From NCBI RefSeq assembly GCF_963576675.1, contig NC_088915.1:997001-1061000 (forward strand): 64,000 nt of DNA. The letters run 5' to 3'. Both the position numbers and the translations under genes were made by a program. Positions within the stretch are counted from its first letter, which is position 1. Each line of letters begins with the position of its first letter. The notes beneath the pieces were generated by a model. It saw only the letters and a program-made list of their open reading frames with translations. It was not told the DNA's origin and searched no databases. Below, one piece after another: positions 1 to 11,500 of the stretch. The stretch is from Euphorbia lathyris (lineage: Eukaryota; Streptophyta; Magnoliopsida; Malpighiales; Euphorbiaceae).

Positions 1-941
1 TCCAACGTTGCTTAGAGGTCCGCTTCGACCACAGCCTGAATGGCCAGCTTAGATCTCTCCAGAACGAGTTGGAAGCAGTGCTTAGACAGGAAGAGCTCCT
101 TTGGTTCCAGAAGTCTAGGAAGACTTGGATTCAAGACGGGGACCGAAACACCAGGTTTTTCCACCTCTCCACGATTATTAGAAGACAGAGGAATAGAATC
201 GACATTATCAAAGACGCCAATGGTGTTTGGATTTTTGAGGAGGAGGACATTCGGCGTCTTGCCCTTGACTTCTACAAGGACCTGTTCAGAGAAGAAGCGG
301 TGTACTTGGAGAGTGCCTACTCTGATACTTCCTTTCCTCGGTTAGGGGAGGATGCTATTAAGGATGCTTTCCATCCAGTTGACCTCAAAGAAATTGATCT
401 GGCCTTCTCCAGCATCGGTTCCACTAAGGCTCCTGGGATTGATGGTATCCCCGCTAGCTTCTATCATAAACACTAGGATACTGTGAAAGAGGGCATTTAC
501 AGCTTTGTGTTAGGTGTTTTTGGTGGTTCTAACGATATCAAGTTGGTTAATAAGACCCTCCTTGTTCTGATTCCTAAGGTTGATAAACCTTCTTCCTTTC
601 TTCAGATGAGACCTATCAGCCTCTGTAATGTTTTGTACAAAGCTATCACCAAGATTGTGGCTAATAGAATCCGAAAGATCCTGCCGGATATTATTAGCCA
701 GAATCAAGGGAGCTTTGTTCCTGGTAGACAAATGATGGATAACGTTGTTATTGCCCAGGAGGTTGTCCATTCCATGAAAATTAAAAAAGGAAAGAAAGGG
801 ATTGTGGCTCTTAAACTGGATCTGGAGAAAGCCTATGATAGACTTAACTGGAGCTTTCTTCTGGATAGTGTAGCCAAAGCTGGTATCCCAGAAAACTGGA
901 GGAATCTGATTGAGAAATGCATCTCCTCTCATGTGTTCCAG
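1..941 (+). mobile_element. L1-type LINE ORF2 fragment (reverse transcriptase part)
   Basis: This is the end of the endonuclease-RT linker and the first half of the reverse transcriptase of a plant L1 LINE. It aligns without net gain or loss of length to 51724-52662 of the intact LINE further along the window, so both belong to one family. Reading frame 3 is open except for a nonsense TAG at 474-476, where the intact copy has Trp after the KH of FYHKH. RT landmarks visible are KAPGIDG, LVLIPK, MRPISLCNVLYK, QGSFVPGRQMMDN and LDLEKAYDR. The catalytic FADD motif, zinc finger and RNase H are missing because the homology stops at 941. The 5' side runs off the window. It is a dead fragment. Confidence 0.93.
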
Positions 942-2309
942 TGAACCTCCTTCGAATCTAAACTTCGTTATTTGTCCTTGAGGACTGAGAACCGAATCTA
1001 AGATTGCATGACAACTAGTTTAGGTGTAGGACACAATCCTGGTATCTGTAAAAGCATGAGCTAAAGTTTGCATTTAGGCCCTACTTTTGAAGAAATGCTA
1101 AAATCATTACTTAGGTAGATAACTTAAGAATTGAAGGCATGTGATGTTAAACTTGAGTTTGGGGAAAACTAGTAAACACAAAATTGAAACCCAAAGAATT
1201 GTGAGTTGAATTTGAGCCTAAGAGCGAACATCAAAAAGCTTTTTTTCTTGACATTTTTGTGTGAATGCTTTGACTTGTGGAAAGATTACAGATTTTGCAC
1301 CTAATACTGTGTTGAACCTACATGCAATGATTTGAGATGATAAACGATGAATCAGCCTCATTAGAATTAACCATTTTCTTTACCTTATTTTCTCTTTTTC
1401 ATCCACTCTAGGAAGCCCCTTTGAGCCTATATTTTTGTAGTTGATAGATTTTTCTTTCGTTCTAACCCAATTTTTGCAAACCATCATTTGGTTTGCTACT
1501 TAATCCTAAAGTTTTTGCAAAGCTCACATCGAGCCTTTGTCGTTCTAGCGCTTTATCTTTGTTTATGGCATCATAGTAGCAAGCCAAAAGGGTAAAAAGT
1601 GAATGAGCACTATCCCAAAAAGAAAAAAAAAGGGGAAAAAGAAAAAAAAAGAAAAAGAGAAAAAAAAAACAAAAAAAAAGAGAAAAGAAAAGAGACGAAC
1701 AAAAAGGGGAGAACTTCATTCCCCAGTTCTTAAAATCAAAACGTCTCAAGAAAAACGTCCAAAAAAAGAGATAATGAATGAATAAAAAGCTCAGTCACTT
1801 TATATTTGCTAAAGCCATTTGAACTTTGTTTTTCTAGCGCTAGAACTATTAACCCTTGTTGTACCTTTAACCCTCTAAACACATTACAACCCCAATTCGA
1901 GGCTGTTTTTGATATCATCGGAGTCATATAGCATAGTAGAGGAACTCGGATGAACGTGCAAAATCAACGTAATCCTAAGCAAGAACATAAGCCGAGAGTA
2001 AACACCTTAGCCACCAAAATTGTGTAAAATGAGTAAACTACCTATGATGAGGTGTTTTACTTAGCGATCCCCTCAAGCTTGTTTAATTGAACATGTGTCC
2101 TTTTTCTTAAAACATATGACCTATGATAATTGAAATCCGGCTTTTGGATATCGTGTCTCTACTTTGTATTTCCGAATGCATGTAATTACAGATGCTCGAA
2201 ATTGTGTCAAGCACCTAGTCAAACCGGGAGGTTTTCTAGCTTGCTTGTGATTGCGGGTTTAGTTTTTAGTTTACTTGGGGATAAGTAAAGTTTTAAGTGC
2301 GAGGAGGTT
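942..2309 (+). mobile_element. 3' non-coding internal region of a Ty3/gypsy retrotransposon
   Basis: This non-coding stretch has a purine-only tract at about 1612-1705 and then the phrase around 2271-2309 (TTACTTGGGGATAAGTAAAG, then GAGGAGG) that resembles the region just before the polypurine tract in plant Athila/Tat-type gypsy elements. The LTR start TGATAGGGG follows immediately. No gag or pol is present; the element is cut off at 942 where it meets the LINE fragment. Small ORFs here (the Lys-rich one at 1603-1785 and its antisense) come only from the purine tract. The family assignment is from memory of similar elements and is not proven. Confidence 0.55.
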
Positions 2310-2708
2310 TGATAGGGGTCAAAAACCCCTATCTTTGGGTATGGTTTTAGGACGGGTTTTAGCGTTATTTAGTTAATAAGCGAGCAATTCTCGCATTTAA
2401 ATACTTTTGTGTGAGTTAGTTAGAAATTGGAAATGTTTTATTTACTTTTCATTGTTTAGGATCGTTTTATGATCAATTTAGGCAAATACGGCCAAAATGG
2501 CATGCATATTATAATTCCGTTATCTTTTGAAGCTAATTGATCCGTCAAAACTCGCACCAAACGAAGCGTTTGCTTAAATAAGCGATTGGCGGGTCAATTT
2601 AGCCTTGGACTAATGTTATGTGGAGTTTTTGTGCATGCACAGGGATAAGTTCGGGCGAAAAACACGTTGTTTGCATTCGGCATCCGCGTGGGGGCGTATC
2701 GGGTAAGA

Positions 2709-2787
2709 CTGCTCGACGAGCAGGCTGTGCCTGCTGGCGACGAGCAGTGCCTGCTCGCCGAGCAGCTCGCCCTGCTCGGCGAGTAGA
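2709..2787. repeat. GC-rich short tandem/palindromic block in the LTR
   Basis: The hexa- to decamer CTGCTCG(A/C)CGAGCAG and close variants recur several times. Each unit is self-complementary, so the block can fold into alternative hairpins. It is much richer in GC than the rest of the LTR and sits about 120 bp upstream of the TATA box, in U3. Confidence 0.7.
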
Positions 2788-2903
2788 CCTGCGGGAATTG
2801 GTCAAAAAGACCAATTCCACCCCCACGATGCCACGATGGACCCCACGACTTCCTACCTGCATAAGGACACGAAATAGGTCAAGAAAAAGGCCCGAGCCAC
2901 GCC

Positions 2904-2910
2904 TATAAAT
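2904..2910 (+). promoter_or_regulatory. TATA box of the LTR
   Basis: TATAAAT within GCCTATAAATAGG, followed after about 30 bp by a T-rich, then CT-rich leader. The arrangement matches a plant LTR U3/R junction. Confidence 0.6.
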
Positions 2911-3864
2911 AGGATTTTTCCAATGTAATTAGGCATCTTTTATCTTTGTAATTTTCTTAGCTTTTCATCTTGAGAAATCCTCTCCACCTCCTCCATATCC
3001 TTCAAACCTCCATTGAAGACACCTCCGAAGCTCCGTTCACCGAGGATTGCTCAAGCTCCATCCTTAAGTCCTAGGAAGACGCCTGCATTGGTAGACAGGT
3101 TCCTGAAAGGGATTTTTCTTCTTTTATATTCTGTCTAGCCTCTAATACATGTTATGAATCCTAGGCTCATTGTAACTTCGTGACAATACTTTCATCTTTG
3201 ATATATATTATAGTTCTTGTTCATTCAATTGTTTTAATGCTTTAATCTTTGTCTTACGCTTTGTCTGATTGGTTTAACTCATTCGATAATCCCAAAATCA
3301 AGTTGGCACATATTGCGAGCTGAATCTGACCTAGTCAGTGCCTATAGGATTGACGACCCTATAGAAGATTAAGCCCAAATTGCTGAGCCTTAGAGCTAGT
3401 TTCGGCCTTACAAGGGAATCACGAACTAGGGACTTTAGGAGGATAGGTCGGGTTAATCGCCTCGGACACAAGTGACTTAGGTTTTAATTCAATTGCTTAA
3501 ACAATCTATTTTCATTATCATCATATCCCTTCATGTTCCTTCGGATAATTGCACTGGTAAAAGATCACTTAGGAGTAGTTTAACTTAATTAGGGGTAGAG
3601 TAACTTAATTAGGCGTAGAATAACTTAGTTAGAATCAGATAACTTAGCTAGGAATAGTATAATTCAACCTAGGAGTAGATTAACTTAGAAAACCCAACTC
3701 AAAACCCCCTAAGCCTAGGTAACACCTGACACCAAGTAACTCGATACTTGCAGAAATAAATCCTGTGGACGATAACCTGGACTTAACCAGAAATTTATTA
3801 CTTGATAACGACGGGGTACACTTATCCCTTAGTGAGTCTCGCGGTACGAACGTCGTGAGGCGCA

Positions 3865-4324
3865 TTTGTTCTTTTGCCTTATGAAGTTTCCAAACCTACA
3901 TATATTATTTTTAGAAGGATATGGCTATTGAATTATTTTTTTAAATCAAAACCAAAGGAGAAATCCAAATAGATATACCTTGCAATGTTTAAGTAATAAA
4001 AAAATAAAAAATATCTAGAATGATAGTGAAAAATCCGAATCCATCTAGAAAAGACATGATTTTAACTTAGTTTATATTGTGTAGGAAATATGACATTGAA
4101 GAAACATGAAGAAAATTCATGTCAAAATATGAGTGATTCAACAGATCTTCAGAAACAGGAAGAAAGAAAAAAATATATTCTAGCACTGATTGCAGAATGT
4201 GGCCGGCGAAAATGAAAACGATCATTTCTTACAAGAAAGATGATAAGAGGCTGCAAGTAACTTGAGGTTTTGAATTAATAATTTACTTTTATATTAACAC
4301 GTCCCTCTTACAAATAAATTTGCA
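3865..4324. other. AT-rich sequence, no gene seen
   Basis: No ORF, repeat boundary or RNA gene could be recognised between the LTR end and the MULE target duplication. Confidence 0.5.
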
Positions 4325-4333
4325 TTATTTAAA

Positions 4334-5316
4334 GGCTTAATAGGTATCCAGCCCCCTAAACTTGTTACTTTTTTTCACCTGGCCCCTCAACTTAGGGGAC
4401 AACCTCTCAACCCCTTTAACTCTCCAAAAACATCACATACAACCCATTAAACTTGCAAACTTTTTTCACCTGACCCCCTCAACTTAGGGGACAACCTCTC
4501 AACCCCTTCAACTCTCTAAAAACATCACATATAGCCTCTTAATGGAATAAGTTGGGATTGCACTCATTAGAAAGCGCGTGACGGTTGGCTTTAGAAACTT
4601 AAACGGTAAAAAAATCCTTTTTCTTGTTAAATCCCTAACGTTCTTCTCCTCAGAAATCCTTCCTTCCTCTTTTCCGATTCCTTCGATTCACCTCTTTTCT
4701 GTCTTCGATCGGTCTCCGATTCAAGTTCAATAGTAAGTATCATCTCCTTTATTCCTCCTCTACCTTCTTCTTTTTATTCTTCTCCTTCTTCTTCTTCTTG
4801 TGGTTTGCCTCTTTCTTCTTTTGAGATAATTCCTATTTTTTGTCAATTAGGTTAGGGCTTGTTTTGTTCTTGAAACCGATTTCATGGTGGGTACTCATGA
4901 ATCATGTTTTTGTGGTGAATATGTTGTACTTAAGGTTTCGTGGAAACCTGCAAATCAAGAAAGAAGACTCTACGGATGTCCAAATTATGGGGTAATTTAC
5001 TGGATTTACATGGAAAAATTTAAGAAAAAAATGACATGTGGCATTGGTGTGGTCAACAGTCAATCGCGTTTTCTACACGGGTCAATATTTTGACCGGATA
5101 TAGGGGTGTAAGAGGCTGTATGTGATATTTTTAGAGAGTTAAGGGGGTTGAGAGGTTGTCCCCTAAGTTTAGGGGGCCAGGTGAAAAAAAGTTACAAGTT
5201 TAAGGGGTTGTATGTGATGTTTTTAGAGAGTTAAGGGGGTTGAGAGGTTGTCCCCTAAGTTGAGGGGGTCAGGTGAAAAAAGTTACAAGTTTAAGGGGCT
5301 GGATGTCTATTAAGCC
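4334..5316 (+). mobile_element. Short Mutator-like element (Pack-MULE type)
   Basis: The ends are GGCTTAATAG and its exact complement CTATTAAGCC, flanked by a perfect 9-bp direct repeat TTATTTAAA (4325-4333 and 5317-5325), the target duplication length of Mutator-like elements. Long terminal inverted repeats (about 4334-4555 and 5095-5316) each contain two tandem half-copies of the motif with CCCCTCAACTTAGGGGACAA. Between them is a T/C-rich leader with a possible intron and a zinc-finger ORF. There is no transposase, so it is non-autonomous. Confidence 0.88.
4884..5093 (+). pseudogene. Captured GRF-type zinc-finger gene fragment
   Basis: The 69-aa ORF begins MVGTHESCFCGEYVVLKVSW and continues with NQERRLYGCPNYG at about residues 24-36. 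This CxCG...W...N..RR.YGCPNYG pattern is the start of the plant GRF zinc finger (a nucleic-acid-binding CHCC finger). The reading then degenerates (Lys-rich segment) and the last residues come from the terminal repeat of the element, so the final Cys of the finger and everything after are lost. Upstream, CAATAG/TAAGT and a T-rich stretch ending in ATTAG suggest a leader intron. It lies entirely inside the MULE, so it is read as captured host sequence. Whether it is expressed is unknown. Confidence 0.6.
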
Positions 5317-5325
5317 TTATTTAAA

Positions 5326-5756
5326 AAGTTCATGTTTAGGAAGAGTTAGTTTGATTGATTGGTTTGTTGTGTTATTACGTTGTATCATCAAATGCCTTTG
5401 TCAAATGTTATTTATTTTCAGAAGTTCATTTGTGGTCCTTGTTTCATATTGATATTTTGGTTTTGCTGATTTTTTTTTGTATTGCTTAAACTGTTCAAAC
5501 TTGATGAAACCCATATAGCAAGAACATGCTTCAGTTTATTATGATTAGTTCAATTAGTTTTGCGCTTATTCTCTTGACTAGATTATGGTAGTTTAACTTG
5601 TCATCAATTTATGGTTGTCTATAATTCATACTACTTATTCATGCTATCTCAACTTGAAATTTATTGTATTTGTGCAAATTTATCAAAATTTGTCAACTTG
5701 AGGACTTAGCTATACAATTAAGTAATAGTGATATTTTAATTATTAGATAAGTGTTT
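5326..5756. other. No gene seen
   Basis: T-rich sequence without a supportable ORF. It may be the 5' flank of the duplicated gene-like unit that starts near 5757. Confidence 0.4.
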
Positions 5757-6310
5757 AGTCTATTTGTTTAACCACATTTTGATTTTGATTTCCTTTATTT
5801 TTGCTTATGGAATATTTTTTATTTTTTTATTTTTTGAATCTGGAATTTCAAGTTTGATTTGTATTTGCATGATTATTTCGTGAAAAAGAAGATGCATCTT
5901 ACTGGTGCAGCTTTTAAGAAAGAAGCCAATGTTTGTACCAAACCTGTTGGTAACAATTCTTTCTCTTCAAATCCAAGGAATTTGAACTTTTTTTTTTATT
6001 TTTCTATTGCAGTGAGAAATCATATTCAATTGGATTTTTTCCTTTCTTCCTTTTTCGTACGAGTGTACAAAGAATTAATGGTTTGATTAGTGCCTCGATG
6101 GCTTCTTGGTGAAGTTAGTCGTAATTTTTTTTTGGTTTAATAAGTCTGTTACCTCATACTAGGTCTAAAACCTAAATTGATTAGTTGTTCTTGTTCAATT
6201 GCACTCAATATACTCTTGTTTTTTAATAGAAATTGTTTCAATATACTCGTGTTTTTCATTAGAATTTGTTGAAAGTAAAAAATGGAAAATACTTGTCAAA
6301 GTGGTCACTC
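5757..6310 (+). repeat. Left copy of a 0.5-kb inverted duplication (gene-like leader)
   Basis: This segment matches the reverse complement of 12999-13513 over nearly its whole length, with scattered mismatches and small indels. Shared landmarks are TATTTGTTTAACCAC at the outer edge, AAAAGAAGATGCATCTTACT, GTCTGTTACCTCAT and AATATACTCTTGTTTTTTAA. At its inner end both copies start a similar ORF: ATG at 6281 reads MENTCQSGHSSLK and stops after 22 codons at 6347-6349. Both copies point toward the CACTA element that lies between them. The parent gene is not recognised. Confidence 0.85.
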
Positions 6311-6419
6311 TTCTTTAAAAAACCAACTAGATAAATCCTTGCTTGTTTAAGAACTAAAATTCCGAACTTTAATAGTAATCTATTAGTTTAATTGATTAAA
6401 TCACTACAAAAAAATTGAC

Positions 6420-6830
6420 TATTGTGGACCGTTAAAATTGTCCCCAAAAATCAGAAAAATTGTTCCCTATTCTTTTGGAGACAATTTTTTTCGTCCCCTT
6501 GTTCCATCCCCTATGCGAGCGTACCCTATTCTATAGGGGACAAAAATGATGACTCGTCCCCATTTTTTTGAGACAATTGTCGTCTCCATTTTTTGGGACA
6601 ATTATTGTCCCCATTCTAAGAGACGATTATCGTCCTCGTTTTTAGGGACGATTTCCGTCCCGTGTATAGGAGACGATTTTTGTCCCTACTCTTAGAGGAC
6701 AATTTTTTATCCCCAAAAGATGGGGCGACTGTCGTCCCCATGTAAAGGAGACAAATTTTGTCTCTTCATTACGGGACAAATGCCATCCCTATGGAAAAGG
6801 GACAACATTTATCCTAAAAATTATCATTAG
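6420..6830. repeat. CACTA subterminal repeat block
   Basis: Many short units of the form GGGACAATT, GACGAT and GTCCCC occur in both orientations, giving local palindromes such as GGGACGATTTCCGTCCC. In En/Spm elements such blocks bind the TNPA-type accessory protein; that role is inferred here. A shorter version lies near the right end. Confidence 0.8.
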
Positions 6831-7240
6831 GCGTTTTGACAAAATAAAAGAAGAAGCTAAAAGATATATGAATATTTGGATTGAAGAGAGCTACTTCAAA
6901 ATCTCACAACTGGTAAGAACATTTTCATTAGATAAGTGACATGAGAGCTTGATGTCAAAATATTATACAACTGCATAAAGTTGACAATATAAGTGTCTAT
7001 GCTTAACATCTAAAATCAAAACTCAATTGATCCTAATAGATGAAATTTTGGTATTGAAATATAATAATCTTACATCTTGCTATATAGAATTCTACTCATT
7101 CATTAATAGATTTACAATATTTAACAAGATGCATTCTTGAATAATCAATGTTAATTACAGGTTACGAAAGATTCACAATGGATACTACTATACTAGTAGT
7201 GTAATCATTAAGCAAAACAAGGAAGAAACAGTGAATTACC

Positions 7241-8483
7241 TTGTCATGCATTTCATCCAGCAATGGCTGTCTGTCCATTTCCTGAAGACAAATTAACAAC
7301 CAGCTAACAAACAAGAACTAGAACATTTAATAATTGTTAGAACTCCAAACATCAAGATACACTGTCAAACCTCATTCATGTCACAAGCCATGTTTTTCAG
7401 AGTGCCTAACCCTTCTGCTATGACATCTAAGCCTTGATCCCGCACGAAGTCAGATATATATTATATTGATGAACAACTAACGCCACATCACCACCAAAAA
7501 AAGAAGTTCACACTAATTTCACTGATATGCTCCAACTAAAACTATGGCAGATTATTGCATTTTAACATATGACAGCAAAACATAGTCTAAAGCGTAGTTC
7601 GAAGATAAATAAATGCACAAGCTTGCCTGTTTCACTCTACGTGTCTCGCACTCCTGCCTAAATCAGTCCGACTCTTCAGATTGCTGGAAATATTCTTTAA
7701 TAAAATAATTGGAAAATCATCGTGAGTATCATATTCATCAGGGTATACTTCAACAGTCAACTTCAAGACAGATTGATAAATTACCATAAGTGGAGTCAAA
7801 TTTGATTCCAGCATGAGAAGTGGAAGGTGCCCAATCACTAGTTTGTTTAACTGGCCCCGTACTTTCATCCGGTGTTGCTTCAATCCTGTCTTTTAATGCA
7901 GAAACTAAATCGCTACGAGCTTTGTTATTCTCTTGAAAGCCTTTTGACCTAGAATAGAGAAATTTAAACTAATTAGCTGCTCCGTTTTCTTCTTCTCCGG
8001 GGATTTAAAAATTTGCCTGGATCAATCAAATTTAGGACCACATCCAAACAGAAAATGCCAGAAAACTAGGGGGGGGGGGGGGAAAGCAACCTATATGGCA
8101 GACCTTTTTGAAGGCAAGTCTCTGTAATTTGGGAATTTCCTCCAGCAATCGACCCTTTATTGTTCGTATCTCAGCCTTTATAGCAATAACGGTAGCCCTA
8201 TTTTTCTCCGCTGCTGCCAACTCCGACTTCTACAATAATTTCCAATTTCAGAATTGAGAACAAGTACTTTTGTAGTCCTCTGAAATCTATCAGCAACAAA
8301 GAAAAAAAAGAAGAGGAAGAGGAAGAGGAAGAGGGGATAATTACTTCAATAGTAGCATCAAGGTTAGCCTCAACGATGTCGTAGAGCCGAGCAAAAGCAC
8401 ATTGTGATGCTGGGATGATAAATCTACGAATGCCGCCAATTTTCATTGATTTTACAATTACTTCAATCCTTGAAATGGCCTGC
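7241..8483 (-). pseudogene. Captured SYP71-like syntaxin (Qc-SNARE) gene copy with introns
   Basis: Read on the minus strand, exon-like blocks follow the order of plant SYP71/72/73 syntaxins. They are: 8483-8345 (FARLYDIVEANLDATIE, N-terminal helix); 8229-8104 (AAAEKNRATVIAIKAEIR, then LEEIPKLQRLAFKK); 7949-7785 (ARSDLVSALKDRIEATPDE, later AGIKFDS); 7712-7628 (EYFQQSEESD, stop, FRQECETRRVKQ); 7440-7372 (RDQGLDVIAEGLGTLKNMAC); 7283-7241 (EMDRQPLLDEMHDK). The SNARE motif is only partly present, and the C-terminal membrane anchor exon is missing. Introns remain between blocks, so capture was at DNA level. An in-frame stop and small shifts make a functional product unlikely. Normal SYP7 proteins act in plasma-membrane and ER fusion. 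Confidence 0.8.
8069..8082 (+). repeat. G homopolymer
   Basis: Fourteen consecutive G residues inside an intron-like part of the captured syntaxin copy. Confidence 0.95.
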
Positions 8484-8539
8484 AAGCAGTTTTCAACAAA
8501 ATTAGATCCATTTATATTATCTTTGTAATTCCACATTTC

Positions 8540-11500
8540 AATTTCACTAGTTATTATTAGTATTCTAAATTGACATCAAATTTTCCCATTCTGACTACAA
8601 ATCACAAAATGTTCATCAAATCCAATAGACTCCGGAGCTCTATAAAAAATAATCACAAAACACTTTCAAATTAGTATATTAAAGCGACATGTATCAACAT
8701 TTTAAGTGGAGTGCAATACACAAATTGGCCTCAATATATCAATCTGATGGATAATGTATCAGCATAATTGTGGACTCAATATATCAATCTGATGGATAAT
8801 GTTTTCCTGTCAACAATAGCATATTAGCTGCTTTCAAATAGGCTTCCCTAGCAATGTAGGAGATCCATTTGATACTGATTGATGCATTTTTCTAGTATCA
8901 GGTGTTTATCCAAAATCATCAAATCCAGTAGACTATGGAAGTTCTATAACAACCATCACAACCATGATTACTCATGAAATTAGTCCACGACTTCAAATTA
9001 GTTAATAAAACTAGCACGTATCAACATCAAAATGCATCAATTAAAACCAGACATCCTCACAACGAATTCAATGACATTTTAAGACCATAAAATGCATCAC
9101 ATACTAGTCTATAAATGAAAAGAAGGAAACTGAAGCAAGTAACCTATGAAAAGCAGCAAACACGAAAGCATTAATTAGCATATATATAGATAGGAATCCA
9201 AACAAGAAAAGGAAAACTGCCAATAGGGGTAGCTCGGATTCAAGCATGCTAGAAAGAGAATCATCCAATGGCCATACAATAACAATAAAATTGTACACCT
9301 TTTGGTTCAATTTTTGCTATTGGAACTCTTATAACTAGTTAACCTTAACACAATAGCCATAGTATCAGAAATAAACACTCAAATAGCATGTGAAATTTCC
9401 AATCTCTATACTCATATTCATCCTTATCTGTTTTATTGTCAATCATAGATAATGCATAAATAATTTGGATAGAGACCTCTAATTCAGTATAAAATCAGAC
9501 ACCAATTAGGATATTAATCAAATGCTGGCCATGAAAGAAGGTTAACAAATAGTCCTGAGTAACTCAACATACAACAAAAGGAATAAATTAAATGAAATTT
9601 TAGAAGAAAGAAAAATACCCAAATCGAGGTTCCTATCTCCGCAGGATTCCTGAAAGTGTTACAGTTGCACTTCATAAAATACTTCGAAGCAACATTATGA
9701 ACCTAGTAAAACAAAAGAAGGGCAATATATACAACTCTAGTTAGCCAGATGCTAGAAATAAAATTGTGGAAAGAACAAGTCTGAATATTTAATAAACAAG
9801 AAACAAGATGAACCAACAATGACCCATCTTGCCCAACCACTCACCCTATATTCACAAATAGCAACTATCTTCAACACAATGAGGGCATAATTATCTATGT
9901 ATGGAACTATATCAATATCACCGAAATATTTTTCTTCTTTCTTTAGCTTTATATGTTTATTTTATTTCCATTTAGTTGAATAAAACATGGTTTTCTAGTG
10001 ATCGGTTAACATTTTCAATTGATAATAATTTTATTAGATTTACTAGTTTATAAAACCAAGCATGAATTCCTTTTCCATCCTCACAAAAGCTATGAAAGAC
10101 CGAGCCACTATTTCCACAGATCTTATCAACTTATGATGCATCCAGTTTATACCCACAACCATCCGCTCTGCAAAATGGTTGCCAGCAGAGAGAATGCCAA
10201 TAAAACGTTCTAGCCGATCTTGTCACTTACTCGATAAAATTTCCCCTATCGATGCCTCTACTAACATTTAATGGTTATGGACTAAAGTTGATGTTTTATC
10301 CCTCCTGGACATAAAGCTTCGATTTCAAACCCCCAAATTATATATACTTAATCATCTGGATGCATACACTCTAAGAAAAATTAAAATTAAAATTATCAAA
10401 AGCCTAAAATTTATCCAAAACCCCAAATTATATATACTAAAACAAATTTAACTTAAAATCATAGACGTTAGTAATACAATCAACGAAATCAAGCCTTCGA
10501 TTTCATGTAATAGTTGAAAAAAATTTGAAAAATTACCTCAATATGCAGGAGTTAGATCACATCCATTCCTCGTTGTTGACATGATGTAGCCGTCGTAACC
10601 ACAACCCCTGCTAACAGGTCTGCCATCAGTTTATACAAAGAAAAAGGAACAAATAAATAAAGGAAAGATTAGAGAGAGGTGATTGGAGAAGGAACCGTGA
10701 AGTATACATGGATGAATGAAGAGGGAGGTGATGGTCGTAAATGGACCAAAGAATAAGGAGGCGGGAAGCAGAAAGAATCATCTAGGTTAAAAATATTCCA
10801 TCTCGAGGACATCTTCCATTTCAGATTTAACGTGTTCTTATAGTTAATCTTTAACAAATAATAATATATTACAAATACTTTTAGCAATCAATTTGCTAAA
10901 AGGGCACTAAAATAGATCCATTAGAGGGAGACAAATACAAAAATAGTGAAACAAATATGTTACCTCACTAATACAACAATAAAAGATGAGATACGGAGCT
11001 TCTGATATTAGGAATGATGAAATTAACTAAAGAAAGAATTATGTTCCAAAAAAATTTAGTAGCATCCAAATATAAATTGAAGGATATAGTTGCTATTATT
11101 GCATACCATCACATGAACACAACAAAATATCCACACGCTAGCAAACTAAGATTGGGGTAAAAAGACTGCCCTCAAATTAAATACCTCTATCTCTTTTTCA
11201 ACAACCAAAAATAGAAAGTTTGTTCAAGCACCTGAATAGATGTAATCTCAAGGTTACATGGATCCTTCATAGTAGCAAAAAACAATGTGTTCAATCTACC
11301 ATGGTACAATTTCTCCTTGACCGCATCAAGCTACTATCTCGACGTGCTAGTCAAAGAGGAGCAGGTCGAGTGAAGAAGGAGCAGTTGAGAGGAATAGCTC
11401 GAACTGTCGAAGGGCTACACATACTAGCAGGTCGAAGTCAAGACGCGAGGACGAATAGCACTACAGTTTTTTTATTAGAGCCATGCCAGAATTTGAACTG

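Larger units (their letters stand above)
2310..3864 (+). mobile_element. Ty3/gypsy LTR (about 1.55 kb)
   Basis: It starts TGATAGGGGTCAAAAACCCC just after a purine run and ends near GTGAGGCGCA, so it has the TG...CA form. Inside are a TATA box with a transcription-start-like region near 2904-2960, and towards the 3' end the phrase CCTGTGGACGATAACCTGG followed by ATTACTTGATAACGAC, typical of the 3' end of long plant gypsy LTRs. No second LTR lies in the window, and no clear 5-bp target duplication is visible. The exact 3' boundary is uncertain by a few bases. Confidence 0.5.

Noticed and set aside
510..932. 140-aa minus-strand ORF
   Set aside because: It is antisense to the LINE reverse transcriptase, whose motifs are clear on the plus strand.
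1462..1785. Phe-rich and Lys-rich ORFs on both strands
   Set aside because: Both are read from a purine-only tract in retrotransposon non-coding DNA.
942..3864. Complete LTR retrotransposon
   Set aside because: No second LTR, gag or pol is present; only the 3' region and one LTR can be supported.
8032..8536. Two independent short genes on the minus strand (62 aa and 112 aa)
   Set aside because: They are successive exon blocks of the same captured syntaxin with intron sequence read through.
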